This document shows positions 1 to 7,083 of a stretch of DNA of 29,378 nucleotides, in pieces. The translations under genes and the position numbers were made by a program. The DNA comes from an uncultured Angelakisella sp. (GTDB taxonomy: Bacteria > Bacillota > Clostridia > Oscillospirales > Ruminococcaceae), in contig CAKSYU010000024.1 in assembly GCA_934524965.1 (NCBI GenBank), positions 1 to 29,378 of the forward strand, in the 5' to 3' direction. Position 1 is the stretch's first letter; each line of letters opens with the position of its first letter. The notes beneath the pieces were generated by a model that saw only the letters and a program-made list of their open reading frames with translations, searched no databases and was not told where the DNA came from.

Positions 1-1988
1 TCCTCATAGCCGACATATCCGGGAGGCGCGCCGATCAGGCGGCTGACCGAGTATTTCTCCATGTACTCACTCATATCGATCCGGACGATGTTGTGCTCGT
101 CATCGAACAGCGCCTCCGCCAGTGCTTTGGCAAGCTCGGTCTTGCCGACGCCGGTAGGACCAAGGAACAGGAACGAACCGATGGGACGCTTGGGGTCACG
201 GATACCGGCACGGCTGCGCAGAATGGCATCGGAGACCTTGGAAACGGCTTCGTCCTGACCGATGACACGGCGGTGCAGGATATCCTCCAGATGCAGGAGC
301 TTCTCCCGCTCGCCTTCCATCAGCTTGGCAACGGGGATACCGGTCCAACGCGCCACGATGCGGGAGATCTCCTCCTCGGTGACCTTGTCACGCAGCAGGG
401 TGTCCTCCTTCTCCTTGGTCTCGCCTGCCTTTTCGGCTTCCTCCAGCTCCTTTTGCAGCTGGGGCAGTCTGCCGTACTTCAGCTCGGCGGCTTTGTTCAG
501 GTCGTAGCGGTTCTGCGCCATCTCTATTTCGGCGTTGATCTTCTCGATCTCCTGCCGCAGGTTCTGCACCTTGCCGATGGACTGCTTTTCGTTTTCCCAA
601 CGGGCTTTCATGCCGTTGAACTGCTCCCGCAGCTCGGCAAGCTCCTTCTGAACTTCCGCCAGATGAGCCTGCGTCAGCTTATCGGTCTCTTTCTTCATGG
701 CGGCTTCCTCAATTTCAAGCTGCATGATGCGGTGCCGCAGCTCGTCCATCTCGGTGGGCATCGAGTTCATTTCGGTCTTGATGAGGGCGCAGGCTTCATC
801 TACAAGGTCGATCGCCTTGTCCGGCAGAAATCGGTCGGTGATGTAACGGTTGGAAAGGGTAGCGGCGGCAATGAGGGCGGCGTCCTGGATTTTAACACCG
901 TGGTACACCTCGTACCGCTCCTTCAGGCCACGCAGAATGGCAATGGTATCCTCCACCGTCGGCTCTGCCACCATCACGGGCTGGAAGCGGCGCTCCAACG
1001 CAGCGTCCTTTTCGATGTATTTGCGGTACTCATTGAGGGTGGTGGCGCCGATGCAGTGCAGCTCGCCGCGCGCCAGCATCGGCTTTAACAGGTTGCCGGC
1101 GTCCATGGCGCCGTCGGTCTTGCCGGCGCCGACAATGGTATGCAGCTCATCGATGAACAGAATGATCTTGCCCTCGCTTTGCTGCACCTCGGTCAGGACA
1201 GATTTGAGGCGTTCCTCAAATTCGCCGCGGAACTTGGCGCCTGCGACCAAAGCGCCCATATCGAGGGAAAACAGGGTCTTTTCCTTCAGGTTTTCCGGCA
1301 CATCGCCGGCAACGATGCGCAGCGCCAGCCCCTCGGCAATGGCGGTCTTGCCGACGCCCGGCTCACCGATGAGGCAGGGGTTGTTCTTGGTTTTACGGGA
1401 CAAAATGCGGATCACATTGCGGATCTCCTCGTCCCGCCCGATGACGGGGTCGAGCTTCTGGCTGCGGGCAGCCTCGGTAAGGTCACGACCGTACTTTTTC
1501 AGCACATCGTAGGTCTCCTCCGGGGTGTCGCTGGTGACGGTACGGTTGCCCCGCACCTGCCGCAGCGCCGCAAGGAATTTCTCCTTGGTCAGCCCCAGCT
1601 CACGGAACAGGGACTTGAGGGTATCATCGGGCTTTTCAAACAGACCCAGCATCAGGTGCTCCACCGAGGTGTATTCATCACGCATCTCCTTAGCGATGCG
1701 CTCGGCTTCATTGAGTGCCTGTTCCAGATCGCGCGAGAGGTACATCTGCCCCGCGCCGCTGCCGGAGACCTGCGGCAGACGCTCCACCGCGGCGGTAAGC
1801 CGCTGCCGCAGGGTGGCGGGATCGATGCCGGTCTTCTGCATCAGCTGGGCAATGAGCCCCTCCTTCTGCTCCAGCAGCGAAAGCAGCAGGTGCTCCTGCT
1901 CGATCTGCTGGTTGTGCCGTTCACTTGCCATCTGCTGGGCATTCTGTACGGCTTCTATGCTTTTTTGGGTGAATTGGTTGAGGTTCAT
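1..1988 (-). CDS. clpB: ATP-dependent disaggregase ClpB (partial, C-terminus beyond window)
   Basis: Hexameric AAA+ chaperone that pulls polypeptides out of aggregates, normally with DnaK, in the cytoplasm. The 662 visible residues hold the N-terminal Clp repeat domain (about 1-145), the first AAA+ module with Walker A GEPGVGKT and Walker B ILFIDE, the coiled-coil middle domain (about 400-530, rich in E/K/Q) and the start of the second AAA+ module with Walker A GPTGVGKT. The reading frame leaves the window just after the PPGYVGYEE motif, so roughly 200 residues are missing. The middle domain separates ClpB from ClpA and ClpC. The ATG is preceded by AAGGAGGA at a good distance. It lies 33 bp downstream of a ribbon-helix-helix gene and no separate promoter, CIRCE or CtsR-type site is visible, so it is probably expressed from that gene's promoter. 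Identification is secure. Confidence 0.97.
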   Translation of the reverse strand, partial: MNLNQFTQKSIEAVQNAQQMASERHNQQIEQEHLLLSLLEQKEGLIAQLMQKTGIDPATLRQRLTAAVERLPQVSGSGAGQMYLSRDLEQALNEAERIAKEMRDEYTSVEHLMLGLFEKPDDTLKSLFRELGLTKEKFLAALRQVRGNRTVTSDTPEETYDVLKKYGRDLTEAARSQKLDPVIGRDEEIRNVIRILSRKTKNNPCLIGEPGVGKTAIAEGLALRIVAGDVPENLKEKTLFSLDMGALVAGAKFRGEFEERLKSVLTEVQQSEGKIILFIDELHTIVGAGKTDGAMDAGNLLKPMLARGELHCIGATTLNEYRKYIEKDAALERRFQPVMVAEPTVEDTIAILRGLKERYEVYHGVKIQDAALIAAATLSNRYITDRFLPDKAIDLVDEACALIKTEMNSMPTEMDELRHRIMQLEIEEAAMKKETDKLTQAHLAEVQKELAELREQFNGMKARWENEKQSIGKVQNLRQEIEKINAEIEMAQNRYDLNKAAELKYGRLPQLQKELEEAEKAGETKEKEDTLLRDKVTEEEISRIVARWTGIPVAKLMEGEREKLLHLEDILHRRVIGQDEAVSKVSDAILRSRAGIRDPKRPIGSFLFLGPTGVGKTELAKALAEALFDDEHNIVRIDMSEYMEKYSVSRLIGAPPGYVGYE

Positions 1989-2021
1989 AAACTAATCCTC
2001 CTTGCCATTGTTTTTTGTGGT

Positions 2022-2681
2022 TTATACAGCGACATTCTGCCGCCCCAGGTAGTCCCGATAGAGCCGCTCGACCGCTGCCTGTGTCTCGCGGTTTTCCGGC
2101 TCCGGCTGGGAAAAATAGAGCTTTAATGCGGCGTCAAAGGTGGCAATGTAATCGGCGATCCGCTCACCCAGCGCCTCGCTGCCCAGCAGCAGACCCTGCG
2201 GGGTGGGGGATTGCAGCATAAGCACCCTGAGATAGCGTTCGCCATCGATGAAGCTTTGCTGCTGCCCGAGGAACCGTTTTTCGACGGTATCCCACAGGCT
2301 GTAAAAGTTGACCATTGCCAAAATGAGCCGGTTATTCTGCGTCCGCAGCGAGACCCGAAGCGTCCCGATGGATTGGTTATCCCGTGAAAGCTCCAGACTG
2401 TAGCGGACGGTGGGATTGTACTTGTACTGCAGGGCAGTCCGCAGGTTCATCATTCCGGCGGAGCCGCTCTCCGGCAGCTGAAAGCCCGCCGTCTCCTCAA
2501 AGTGGCGGCGCACCTCCGAAAGGAGGTGGCTCATGCGCTTTTCCGGTGTGATGAGGCTGGTATATTCGGCTAAGATCTGGTTGACCATGTTGCTGCGGTT
2601 GGTGCCGCGGCGGTTTGCCAGCTTGTCGATCTCCCGCACCACATCTTCCGAGAGGACGAGGGAATAGACGGTTTTCTTCAT
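2022..2681 (-). CDS. Ribbon-helix-helix (CopG/Arc-like) protein upstream of clpB
   Basis: A 219-residue protein. Residues 1-45 look like a ribbon-helix-helix DNA-binding domain: a short beta segment (KKTVYSLVLS), then two helices containing REIDKLANRRG and NRSNMVNQIL. The remaining 170 residues contain a likely beta-rich stretch (RYSLELSRDNQSIGTLRVSL) and match no family I recognise. The start is the ATG at 2681, behind AGGAGG at 13 nt. A longer in-frame ATG at 2747 exists, but that extension runs across a TTGACA/TACAAT promoter, so it is unlikely to be translated. The gene is the first of an operon with clpB, which suggests it may sense protein stress or autoregulate the chaperone; that role is inference. 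RHH proteins of this size are not simple antitoxins, and no toxin gene is adjacent. Confidence 0.8.
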   Translation of the reverse strand: MKKTVYSLVLSEDVVREIDKLANRRGTNRSNMVNQILAEYTSLITPEKRMSHLLSEVRRHFEETAGFQLPESGSAGMMNLRTALQYKYNPTVRYSLELSRDNQSIGTLRVSLRTQNNRLILAMVNFYSLWDTVEKRFLGQQQSFIDGERYLRVLMLQSPTPQGLLLGSEALGERIADYIATFDAALKLYFSQPEPENRETQAAVERLYRDYLGRQNVAV

Positions 2682-2718
2682 GGGCTTTGGTTCGCCTCCT
2701 TTTTCGGCTTTCGAGTAT

Positions 2719-2747
2719 ATTGTAAACCACAATATGAATTTTGTCAA
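2719..2747 (-). promoter_or_regulatory. Sigma-A promoter of the RHH-clpB operon with overlapping palindrome
   Basis: On the minus strand a perfect TTGACA (2742-2747) is separated by 17 bp from TACAAT (2719-2724). A 15-bp inverted repeat, ATTGT-N5-ACAAT (2719-2733), covers the -10 hexamer. The 10-mer TAAACCACAA inside it occurs again, on the opposite strand, at 2015-2024 just upstream of clpB. This placement fits an operator that blocks polymerase, plausibly bound by the RHH protein. Confidence 0.75.
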
Positions 2748-2812
2748 GCGAGTTATATAAATTAAATTGCAAATTTTTTGTGAACAGCGGGGTGGCGGGA
2801 ACAGGGTGGGTG

Positions 2813-2821
2813 TGGTAAAAT
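2813..2821 (+). promoter_or_regulatory. Candidate extended -10 promoter for the FkbM gene
   Basis: TGG followed by TAAAAT forms an extended -10 element. No good -35 is present at the usual distance. The same 9-mer is found before prfC and before the thioredoxin-like gene. If used, the transcript would carry the GC-rich hairpin element at 2845-2925 in its leader. Confidence 0.4.
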
Positions 2822-2844
2822 AGCAGCAGAGAGCGAGTAAAAAG

Positions 2845-2925
2845 GGGAGTCACGCCCGCGCCCGCGGGGCGCGGGGGCGCGCGAGCGGAGCGAGCGCGTC
2901 GCGCGCATGCGCGCGCGTGACCCCC
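2845..2925 (+). repeat. GC-rich hairpin element A with terminal inverted repeats
   Basis: An 81-bp, almost entirely G/C block. Its ends pair: GTCACGC (2849-2855) with GCGTGAC (2915-2921), continued after one mismatch by GGG/CCC. Inside are the hairpin CCGCGCCC-GCG-GGGCGCGG and the palindrome GCGCGCATGCGCGC. It ends about 20 bp before the FkbM ribosome site, so it probably lies in that mRNA leader. It shares its architecture with elements at 4053, 6390 and 27061. Confidence 0.75.
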
Positions 2926-2962
2926 ATAGACCCGAAATTTGCAGAGAGGAAAAGCAAAGCCG

Positions 2963-3988
2963 ATGTGGGAGAAACTGAAAGCGACGGAGAAGCCGATCCT
3001 GTTGTACGGAATGGGGGACGGGGCGGAAAAGATATTGGCGGAGCTGCGGCGGCGGGAGATCCCCGTGGCGGGGGTATTTGCCAGCGGGGGCTTTACCCGC
3101 GGGCAGCAATTTGCGGGCTACCCTGTGACCGATTACCGGACGGCAAAGGAGCGCTATGGCGAGATGGTGGTGCTGGTGTGCTTTGGCACCCACCGCGCGG
3201 AGGTCATAGCGGAGATAGAGCGGCTGGCGGGGGAGCAGGAGCTGTATGCCCCCGATGTGCCGGTGGCGGGGGAGACGCTGTTCACCCGTGAATACGCGAA
3301 AGCCCACCGGGAAGAGCTGGAGCGGGTGTATCACCTGCTGGCGGACGAGCAGTCCCGCCAGGTGCTGCGGAATGTGACGGAATATAAGCTAAGCGGCGAG
3401 ATAGGGCTGCTGCGCGGCTGCGAAACCGACCCTGCGGAGGCGTGGGAGAATATCCTGCGACCGACGGGGGAGGAATACTATATGGATCTGGGCGCCTATA
3501 CCGGCGATACCATTATGGAATTTATCAGGTATGCGGGGGCGTGGCGGCGCATTACGGCGCTGGAGCCTGACCCCGTGACCTTTGCCAAGCTGGAGCGGAA
3601 CACGGCGGGGCTGCATGATTGTATCCTGTACCGGCTGGGAGCGTACAGTCGCTACGCGCGGCTGCCCTTTGCGGGGGGCGCAGGGCGCGGCTCCCACATG
3701 GCGGAGGGCGGCGCCATGACCGAGCTGGACAGTGTGGATAACATTCTGTGCGGGCAGCCGGTGAGCCTGATCAACATGGATGTGGAGGGCATGGAGGCGG
3801 AAGCGATCGCAGGCATGGCAAAGGCGTTGCGGCGGCACAGACCCAAGCTGCTGCTGGCGGCGTACCACCGCAGCGAAGATCTGTGGCGGCTGCCGCTGGA
3901 GGTGCTTGCCATACAGCCGGAGTACAAGGTATATCTGCGGCACTACTCCTGCCTGCCGGCGTGGGACGTGAACTATTACTTTGTATAA
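2963..3988 (+). CDS. FkbM family methyltransferase with N-terminal Rossmann-like domain
   Basis: A predicted S-adenosylmethionine-dependent methyltransferase of 341 residues. The C-terminal half carries the FkbM hallmarks: the SAM-binding motif YMDLGAYTGD (173-182), the acidic ITALEPDP that follows it, and INMDVEGMEAEAI (270-282) with the family's D-x-E-G-x-E core. Residues 8-100 form a second nucleotide-binding-like fold with YGMGDGAEKIL and later VCFGTH, as seen in FkbM proteins of glycan and capsule loci. The start is the ATG after AGAGAGGA. An upstream in-frame TTG at 2939 has no ribosome site and is not preferred. The neighbours do not form a glycan cluster, so the substrate (sugar, glycan or small molecule) is unknown. 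It is followed by a hairpin element and a GNAT gene on the same strand. Confidence 0.85.
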   Translation: MWEKLKATEKPILLYGMGDGAEKILAELRRREIPVAGVFASGGFTRGQQFAGYPVTDYRTAKERYGEMVVLVCFGTHRAEVIAEIERLAGEQELYAPDVPVAGETLFTREYAKAHREELERVYHLLADEQSRQVLRNVTEYKLSGEIGLLRGCETDPAEAWENILRPTGEEYYMDLGAYTGDTIMEFIRYAGAWRRITALEPDPVTFAKLERNTAGLHDCILYRLGAYSRYARLPFAGGAGRGSHMAEGGAMTELDSVDNILCGQPVSLINMDVEGMEAEAIAGMAKALRRHRPKLLLAAYHRSEDLWRLPLEVLAIQPEYKVYLRHYSCLPAWDVNYYFV

Positions 3989-4052
3989 GGAAGAAACGGC
4001 GGCAGGGCAGACCGGGCATGGCGCAAGACGATAGTGGGTGCAGGGGGTAAGG

Positions 4053-4142
4053 CGGCGGAGCCGCCGCCGGGCGAAGCCCGGCGCCCCGGCGCCCCGCAGG
4101 GGCGGCGGGGACGCACCCGTAAGGGGGCGTGCGGATCCGCCG
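4053..4142 (+). repeat. GC-rich hairpin element B with terminal inverted repeats
   Basis: A 90-bp block between the FkbM and GNAT genes. The ends, CGGCGGAGCCGC (4053-4064) and GCGGATCCGCCG (4131-4142), are inverted repeats with one mismatch. Internal hairpins are GCCGGGC-GAA-GCCCGGC (4066-4082), CGCCCC-GCA-GGGGCG (4090-4104), and a stem with a GTAA loop around 4111-4130. Its second hairpin is identical over 15 nt to part of element D on the opposite strand. Confidence 0.75.
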
Positions 4143-4179
4143 GAACGCCCGCGGCAGACAGGAAAGGAGACCGAGGAAA

Positions 4180-4635
4180 ATGGAATACAGGCTGATGTAT
4201 ATAGACGAAGCGCCGGAGTGGCTGGAACGGGCGGCGGAGTGGTTCCACCAAAAGTGGGGGATCCCGCTTGCCGCCTACCGCGAGAGCATGGAGGAGAGCC
4301 TGACGGCGGAACGATATCCCCGATGGCTGATCGCGGTGAGCGGGGAACGCATCATCGGGGGACTGGGGGTCATCGAAAATGACTTCCATGACCGGAAAGA
4401 CCTGTTCCCCAATGTGTGCGCGGTGTATGTGGAGGAGGACTGCCGCTGCCGTGGGCTGGCGGGGGTGCTGTTGCGGAGCATCTGTGACAGCATGGCGGCG
4501 CGTGGGATAAAGACGCTGTACCTGCTGACCGACCACACCGGTTTTTACGAACGCTACGGCTGGGAATACCTGTGCCCCGCCATGGGCGAGGGGGAGGAGA
4601 CCCCCAGCCGCATGTACCGAAAAAGTGCGGAATAA
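4180..4635 (+). CDS. GNAT family N-acetyltransferase
   Basis: A 151-residue acetyl-CoA-dependent acetyltransferase of the GNAT superfamily. The central strand VCAVYVEEDCRCRGLAGVLL carries the acetyl-CoA pyrophosphate-binding signature (R-x-x-G-x-A form in RCRGLAG, near 89-95). The C-terminal GFYERYGWEYL segment is the usual final GNAT strand-helix with its conserved Tyr. The start at 4180 follows AAAGGAGA at about 9 nt; in-frame codons further upstream fall in the hairpin element. The acceptor (small molecule, drug or protein N-terminus) cannot be read from sequence. It sits alone between an FkbM gene and prfC. No promoter of its own stands out, so read-through from the FkbM transcript is possible. 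Confidence 0.88.
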   Translation: MEYRLMYIDEAPEWLERAAEWFHQKWGIPLAAYRESMEESLTAERYPRWLIAVSGERIIGGLGVIENDFHDRKDLFPNVCAVYVEEDCRCRGLAGVLLRSICDSMAARGIKTLYLLTDHTGFYERYGWEYLCPAMGEGEETPSRMYRKSAE

Positions 4636-4648
4636 GAGGGCTTCTGCC

Positions 4649-4677
4649 TTGTAATAGGGCGGGAAATGTGGTAAAAT
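4649..4677 (+). promoter_or_regulatory. Promoter of prfC
   Basis: TTGTAA (4649-4654), a 17-bp spacer and TAAAAT (4672-4677) preceded by TGG, giving both a fair -35 and an extended -10. It lies in the gap between the GNAT gene and prfC and predicts a leader of about 50 nt. Confidence 0.75.
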
Positions 4678-4689
4678 ATATGCCTGTGA

Positions 4690-4707
4690 TTTCCGCCGCG
4701 GCGGAAA
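4690..4707 (+). promoter_or_regulatory. Perfect 18-bp palindrome in the prfC leader
   Basis: The sequence reads TTTCCGCCG followed by its exact reverse complement. It starts about 12 bp after the -10 hexamer and ends 10 bp before the AAGGAAGG ribosome site. It may be an operator at the transcription start or an RNA hairpin near the ribosome site; the sequence alone does not decide. Confidence 0.55.
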
Positions 4708-4735
4708 ATAAGTGCCAAAGGAAGGACGAAACACT

Positions 4736-6328
4736 GTGGCGACACTCAAAGAGGAAATCAACCGGCGGAGAACCTTCGCCATTATCTCCCACCCCGATGC
4801 CGGTAAGACCACGCTGACCGAGAAGTTCCTGCTGTACGGCGGGGCGATCCAGCTGGCAGGCTCGGTAAAGGGGAAAAAAACCGCGCGTCACGCGGTCTCC
4901 GACTGGATGGAGATCGAGAAGCAGCGCGGTATTTCGGTCACCAGCTCGGTGATGCAGTTTGAGTATCAGGGGTACTGCATCAATATTTTGGATACCCCGG
5001 GACATCAGGACTTCAGTGAGGATACCTACCGTACCCTGATGGCGGCGGACAGCGCCGTGATGGTCATTGACGCAGCCAAAGGAATCGAGCCGCAGACGCG
5101 CAAGCTCTTTAAGGTGTGCGCCATGCGGGATATTCCCATCTTTACCTTTATCAATAAGCTCGACCGCGAGGCACGCAACCCCTTTGACCTGCTGGAGGAG
5201 CTGGAAAAGGAATTCGGCATCGGTACCTATCCGGTGAACTGGCCCATCGGCTGCGGCGTGGATTTTAAGGGGGTATTCGACCGCGACCGGCGGGAGATCC
5301 TTGCCTTTAACGAGTTCCACAACGGGCAGAACAAGCTGGCGACCATCGAGTGCGACATCACCGATACCGCGCGGCTGGACGAGCTGTTGGGTCCCTATCA
5401 GCGGCAGGCACTGGTGGACGACATTGAGCTTTTGGACGGTGCAAGCTATGAATTTGATATAGAAAAGGTACGGCACGGCAAGCTGAGCCCCGTATTCTTC
5501 GGCTCGGCGCTGACCAACTTCGGCGTGGAGACCTTTTTGGAAAACTTCCTGAAGATGACGACGCCCCCGCTGCCGCGCAAGACCGCCGACGGGGTGGTGG
5601 ATCCCTTTGACGAGGGCTTTTCCGCCTTTGTGTTCAAAATTCAGGCGAATATGAATAAAAATCACCGCGACCGGATTGCATTTATGCGGATCTGCTCCGG
5701 TAAATTCCAGAAGGATACCGAGTACCTGCATGTGCAGGAGGGCAAGCGCATCAAGCTGGCGCAGCCCCAGCAGATGATGGCGGAGAACCGCGAGATCATC
5801 GAGGAGGCGTATGCCGGCGACATCATCGGTGTATTCGACCCCGGTATATTCTCCATCGGCGATACGGTATGCGATCCCAAAATGAAGGTGCAGTTCGAGG
5901 GAATTCCCACCTTTGCGCCGGAGCATTTTGCGGCGATAGAGCAGGTGGATACCCTGAAGCGCAAGCAGTTCGTCAAGGGCATTACCCAGATCGCGCAGGA
6001 GGGTGCCATTCAGATCTTCACCGAGCCGGGCGGCGGCATGGAGCGTGTGATTGTGGGCGTGGTAGGCGTGCTGCAGTTTGAGGTGCTGGAATATCGGCTG
6101 AAAAATGAATACGGGGTGGAGATCCGCCGCAGCGACCTGCCTTACGGGTATATCCGTTGGATCGCAAGCCGCGATGCTGACCCCAAGGCGATGACGCTGA
6201 CCAGCGATACCAAGTGGGTGCAGGATCTGAAGGGCAACAACCTGCTGTTGTTCGCGAGCGAGTGGAATATCCAGTGGGCGCTGGAGCGCAACGAAGGCTT
6301 GCAGCTGACGGAATTTAACAGAGAATAA
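4736..6328 (+). CDS. prfC: Peptide chain release factor 3
   Basis: Translational GTPase that recycles RF1 and RF2 from the ribosome after peptide release. All GTPase motifs are present: G1 SHPDAGKTT, the switch I threonine in QRGISVTSS, G3 DTPGHQDFSEDTYR (typical of RF3), G4 NKLD and G5 GSAL. The C-terminal region ends in the RF3-type LLLFASEWNIQWALERN stretch. The length of 530 residues matches the family (about 530). I chose the GTG at 4736 because AAGGAAGG lies 10 nt upstream; an in-frame GTG at 4712 has no ribosome site and would add 8 residues. It has its own promoter and terminator, so it is a single-gene unit. The C-terminus is distinct from EF-G and from tetracycline-protection proteins. 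Confidence 0.97.
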   Translation: MATLKEEINRRRTFAIISHPDAGKTTLTEKFLLYGGAIQLAGSVKGKKTARHAVSDWMEIEKQRGISVTSSVMQFEYQGYCINILDTPGHQDFSEDTYRTLMAADSAVMVIDAAKGIEPQTRKLFKVCAMRDIPIFTFINKLDREARNPFDLLEELEKEFGIGTYPVNWPIGCGVDFKGVFDRDRREILAFNEFHNGQNKLATIECDITDTARLDELLGPYQRQALVDDIELLDGASYEFDIEKVRHGKLSPVFFGSALTNFGVETFLENFLKMTTPPLPRKTADGVVDPFDEGFSAFVFKIQANMNKNHRDRIAFMRICSGKFQKDTEYLHVQEGKRIKLAQPQQMMAENREIIEEAYAGDIIGVFDPGIFSIGDTVCDPKMKVQFEGIPTFAPEHFAAIEQVDTLKRKQFVKGITQIAQEGAIQIFTEPGGGMERVIVGVVGVLQFEVLEYRLKNEYGVEIRRSDLPYGYIRWIASRDADPKAMTLTSDTKWVQDLKGNNLLLFASEWNIQWALERNEGLQLTEFNRE

Positions 6329-6331
6329 AAG

Positions 6332-6361
6332 AAAAGCGGCTCCATGCGGGGTCGCTTTTTT
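6332..6361 (+). terminator. Intrinsic terminator of prfC
   Basis: A stem AAAAGCGGCTCC / GGGGTCGCTTTT with a 4-nt ATGC loop (two G-T wobbles) runs directly into a T-tract, four bases after the prfC stop codon. Confidence 0.85.
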
Positions 6362-6389
6362 GATGGGGGAGATGGTGCAGGAGAGAGGG

Positions 6390-6472
6390 CGCCCGCAGGG
6401 CGCTCCGGCGAAGCCGGAGCCGGCGGCGCGAAGCGGCGCCGAAGCCGCCGCAGGCGGCTTGCCCTGCGGGCG
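6390..6472 (+). repeat. GC-rich hairpin element C with terminal inverted repeats
   Basis: An 83-bp element with perfect 12-bp ends: CGCCCGCAGGGC (6390-6401) and GCCCTGCGGGCG (6461-6472). Inside is a run of hairpins: GCTCCGGC-GAA-GCCGGAGC (6402-6420), a GAA-loop stem with one G-G mismatch (6422-6440) and AAGCCGCC-GCA-GGCGGCTT (6442-6460). The ends are themselves small hairpins with GCA and TGC loops. It lies after the prfC terminator and before the MarR promoter. Confidence 0.85.
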
Positions 6473-6545
6473 AGTGAGCGGGCTGCACGGAGCTTGCGGG
6501 GGGAAAAGCGACCCCGCGGAGGGCTGATACGCCGAAACTGCTCTC

Positions 6546-6573
6546 TTGACAACAAAAAAAACCGGGCTATAAT
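6546..6573 (+). promoter_or_regulatory. Consensus promoter of the MarR-ABC operon
   Basis: TTGACA (6546-6551), a 16-bp A-rich spacer and TATAAT (6568-6573) match the sigma-A consensus exactly. This is the strongest promoter in the window and needs a repressor to be controlled. Confidence 0.92.
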
Positions 6574-6574
6574 G

Positions 6575-6602
6575 GTTGCAGATACAACGATGTATATACA
6601 AC
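6575..6602 (+). promoter_or_regulatory. Probable MarR operator
   Basis: A 28-bp imperfect palindrome starting GTTGCAGATACA and ending TATATACAAC; 11 of 14 base pairs are symmetric. It starts 2 bp after the -10 hexamer, covers the expected transcription start and ends before the MarR ribosome site. Position and symmetry fit autorepression by the MarR protein. Confidence 0.7.
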
Positions 6603-6623
6603 TAAATGGACGGAGGTGCCTGT

Positions 6624-7082
6624 ATGGACAGGACGGAGCGGAAGATCACAAAGATCGCGCGGGAGGCGGAGAAGCTGGTGCTGCTTTCCCTGCGGGAGGA
6701 GGGGGTCGGTACGGCAGAGATCGACCTGATCCACGCGCTGCGGCACAATGCCGGCTGCACGCAGGCGAGGCTGGCGGAGCTGCTGCACGCCGATAAAGCC
6801 GCCATTGCCCGCAGGACGAAAAACCTGGAGGCAAAGGGCTTCCTGGTGCGCAGGGACGACCCCAACGACCGTCGCAGCCAGCTGCTGTATCCCACCGAAA
6901 AGGCGGAAACGCTGAAATCCTCCAAGGCGGAGATCGAGGCCTCCTTTTACGAATACCTGACTGCCGCCCTGACCGAGGAGGAGGCGGAGACCTTTACGGC
7001 GCTGCTGGAGAAGCTGTATGTGACCTCCAAAACCGAGAGCAGCTCAGGGTTCCCGCACTTTATTGACCGCAGGGGGAAGTGA
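6624..7082 (+). CDS. MarR family transcriptional regulator
   Basis: A 152-residue winged-helix regulator. Residues 30-95 carry the MarR DNA-binding domain: the LIHALRHNAGCTQARLAELLHADKAA helix-turn-helix, then RRTKNLEAKGFLVRRDDPNDRRSQLLYPTEKA, which is the family's wing with its D-x-R-D/S-x-R signature (DPNDRRS). Helices at both ends would form the dimer interface. The start at 6624 follows GGAGG at 7 nt; the in-frame ATG at 6606 lies before that ribosome site and is rejected. The gene ends one base before the first ABC exporter ATG. It therefore heads the operon and most likely represses it through the palindrome at 6575-6602, with release by an exported ligand. The ligand is unknown. Confidence 0.92.
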   Translation: MDRTERKITKIAREAEKLVLLSLREEGVGTAEIDLIHALRHNAGCTQARLAELLHADKAAIARRTKNLEAKGFLVRRDDPNDRRSQLLYPTEKAETLKSSKAEIEASFYEYLTAALTEEEAETFTALLEKLYVTSKTESSSGFPHFIDRRGK

Positions 7083-7083
7083 G

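Noticed and set aside
1980..2060. CIRCE or CtsR operator before clpB
   Set aside because: Neither the TTAGCACTC-N9-GAGTGCTAA repeat nor the CtsR heptad pair is present.
2022..2681. Antitoxin of a toxin-antitoxin pair
   Set aside because: At 219 residues it is long for a CopG-type antitoxin, and its neighbour is clpB, not a toxin.
2682..2747. Longer N-terminus of the RHH protein starting at 2747
   Set aside because: The extension overlaps a TTGACA-17-TACAAT promoter and has no ribosome site; the ATG at 2681 is preferred.
6390..6472. CRISPR array or insertion-sequence remnant
   Set aside because: There are no equal-length direct repeats with unique spacers and no transposase fragment or target duplication; the unit is a set of hairpins closed by inverted ends.
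4370..6601. Very long minus-strand open frame opposite prfC, and similar long frames opposite clpB, the ABC genes, ade, the anchored ABC protein and the anti-sigma gene
   Set aside because: They are antisense to strongly supported genes, have no ribosome sites, and read as low-complexity His/Arg/Gly/Leu-rich shadows typical of GC-rich coding DNA.
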